DNA from: Alphaproteobacteria bacterium
GTDB lineage: Bacteria; Pseudomonadota; Alphaproteobacteria; Rhizobiales; Xanthobacteraceae
Length of the DNA stretch: 15,216 nucleotides
Assembly (NCBI GenBank): GCA_005883115.1
Contig: VAZQ01000329.1
Span: 1 to 15,216, forward strand
Reading direction: 5' to 3'
Part shown: piece after piece, positions 14,908 to 15,216 of the stretch
How the letters are laid out: each line of letters opens with the position of its first letter
Numbering within the stretch: position 1 is the stretch's first letter
Notes under the pieces: generated by a model
The model's database searches: none
What the model saw: the letters and a program-made list of their open reading frames with translations, nothing else
Told to the model about the DNA's origin: nothing
Program-made: the position numbers and the translations under genes

Positions 14908-15216
14908 TCAGCGGCAGCCGGCGAGCGTGCTCTGCTTGTTCTCGAGCACGAACGGGGGAAGCTTGCCCAGCGCGTAATCGACGTAGCTTTTGTCCACGAC
15001 CCTATCGGCCGGAAACTCGGCATTACTCATCCTGTTGGTGTGGAACCAGGCCTGCATGTCCAGCATGCTCGCGACATGGATCGTGCCGTTGGGGCTGCGG
15101 GCCGGCCAGGGATATTTGTGCAGCAACTCCGGGCGGGTTTCGGTGCCGCTGCGGATCGCCAGCTCAATGAACGCGGCGCGGATGGAGCCGCCGTGATAGG
15201 CCTGGCAATAATCGCG
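14908..15216 (-). CDS. ABC transporter substrate-binding protein, C-terminal part (N-terminus beyond right edge)
   Basis: The frame is open from the right edge to TGA at 14908, giving the last 102 residues. The segment SPNGTIHVASMLDMQAWFHT followed by VVDKSYVDYALGKL resembles the C-terminal lobe of NitT/TauT or NMT1-type binding proteins, where a final helix with a D.SYVDYAL-like stretch is common. It sits directly upstream of the ATPase and permease, which makes the role as their periplasmic binding protein likely. The signal peptide and ligand cleft are outside the window, so neither localisation nor ligand can be judged. The gene must continue to the right. Confidence 0.8.
   Translation of the reverse strand, partial: RDYCQAYHGGSIRAAFIELAIRSGTETRPELLHKYPWPARSPNGTIHVASMLDMQAWFHTNRMSNAEFPADRVVDKSYVDYALGKLPPFVLENKQSTLAGCR

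Noticed and set aside
1..15216. CRISPR, defence system, phage or mobile-element genes
   Set aside because: I looked for regularly spaced repeats, transposase/integrase motifs and nuclease or helicase genes and saw none; every long frame is explained by metabolic, hopanoid or transport families.

Overview
The window reads as a chromosomal segment of a GC-rich alphaproteobacterium, most likely Hyphomicrobiales (Bradyrhizobium/Xanthobacteraceae-like). The reasons are the high-GC codon use, hopanoid side-chain genes (hpnA, hpnL, hpnI, hpnJ), several NitT/TauT-type ABC components, and a palindromic intergenic element with GTCATYCCGG ends of the kind I remember from that group. The taxonomic call is inference. 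Thirteen protein-coding genes tile nearly the whole window. I see no rRNA, tRNA, CRISPR array, transposase, integrase or phage gene.

Left part (1-5518): a catabolic-looking cluster. A MmgE/PrpD-family gene runs leftwards off the edge. Divergent from it are a split thiamine-diphosphate (ThDP) 2-oxoacid decarboxylase (alpha = PYR domain, beta = PP domain, resembling sulfopyruvate decarboxylase ComD/ComE), a periplasmic-binding-protein-like protein without an export signal, and a gamma-glutamyltransferase-family Ntn hydrolase. That hydrolase keeps its catalytic Thr but has lost the residues that bind the gamma-glutamyl group in true GGTs.

Middle part (5538-11256): hopanoid genes. hpnA follows the GGT-like gene by 19 bases on the + strand. 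It converges with a minus-strand run mipA/ompV-like > hpnL > hpnI > hpnJ, in which the last three genes overlap by 4 bases each (GTGA and ATGA). A 104-nt palindromic element fills the gap between the convergent hpnA and hpnJ. By the known pathway, HpnI puts an amino sugar on bacteriohopanetetrol and HpnJ (radical SAM) makes the cyclitol ether. The deacetylase HpnK that acts between them is not in this window.

Right part (11505-15216): a full-length acetolactate-synthase-like ThDP enzyme on the + strand converges with a minus-strand NitT/TauT-type ABC importer: substrate-binding protein (cut by the edge), then ATPase, then permease.

The best candidates for something undescribed are the PrpD / split-ThDP / signal-less binding protein / atypical GGT-like cluster and its possible link to the second ThDP enzyme and the importer. 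Its substrate cannot be read from sequence alone.
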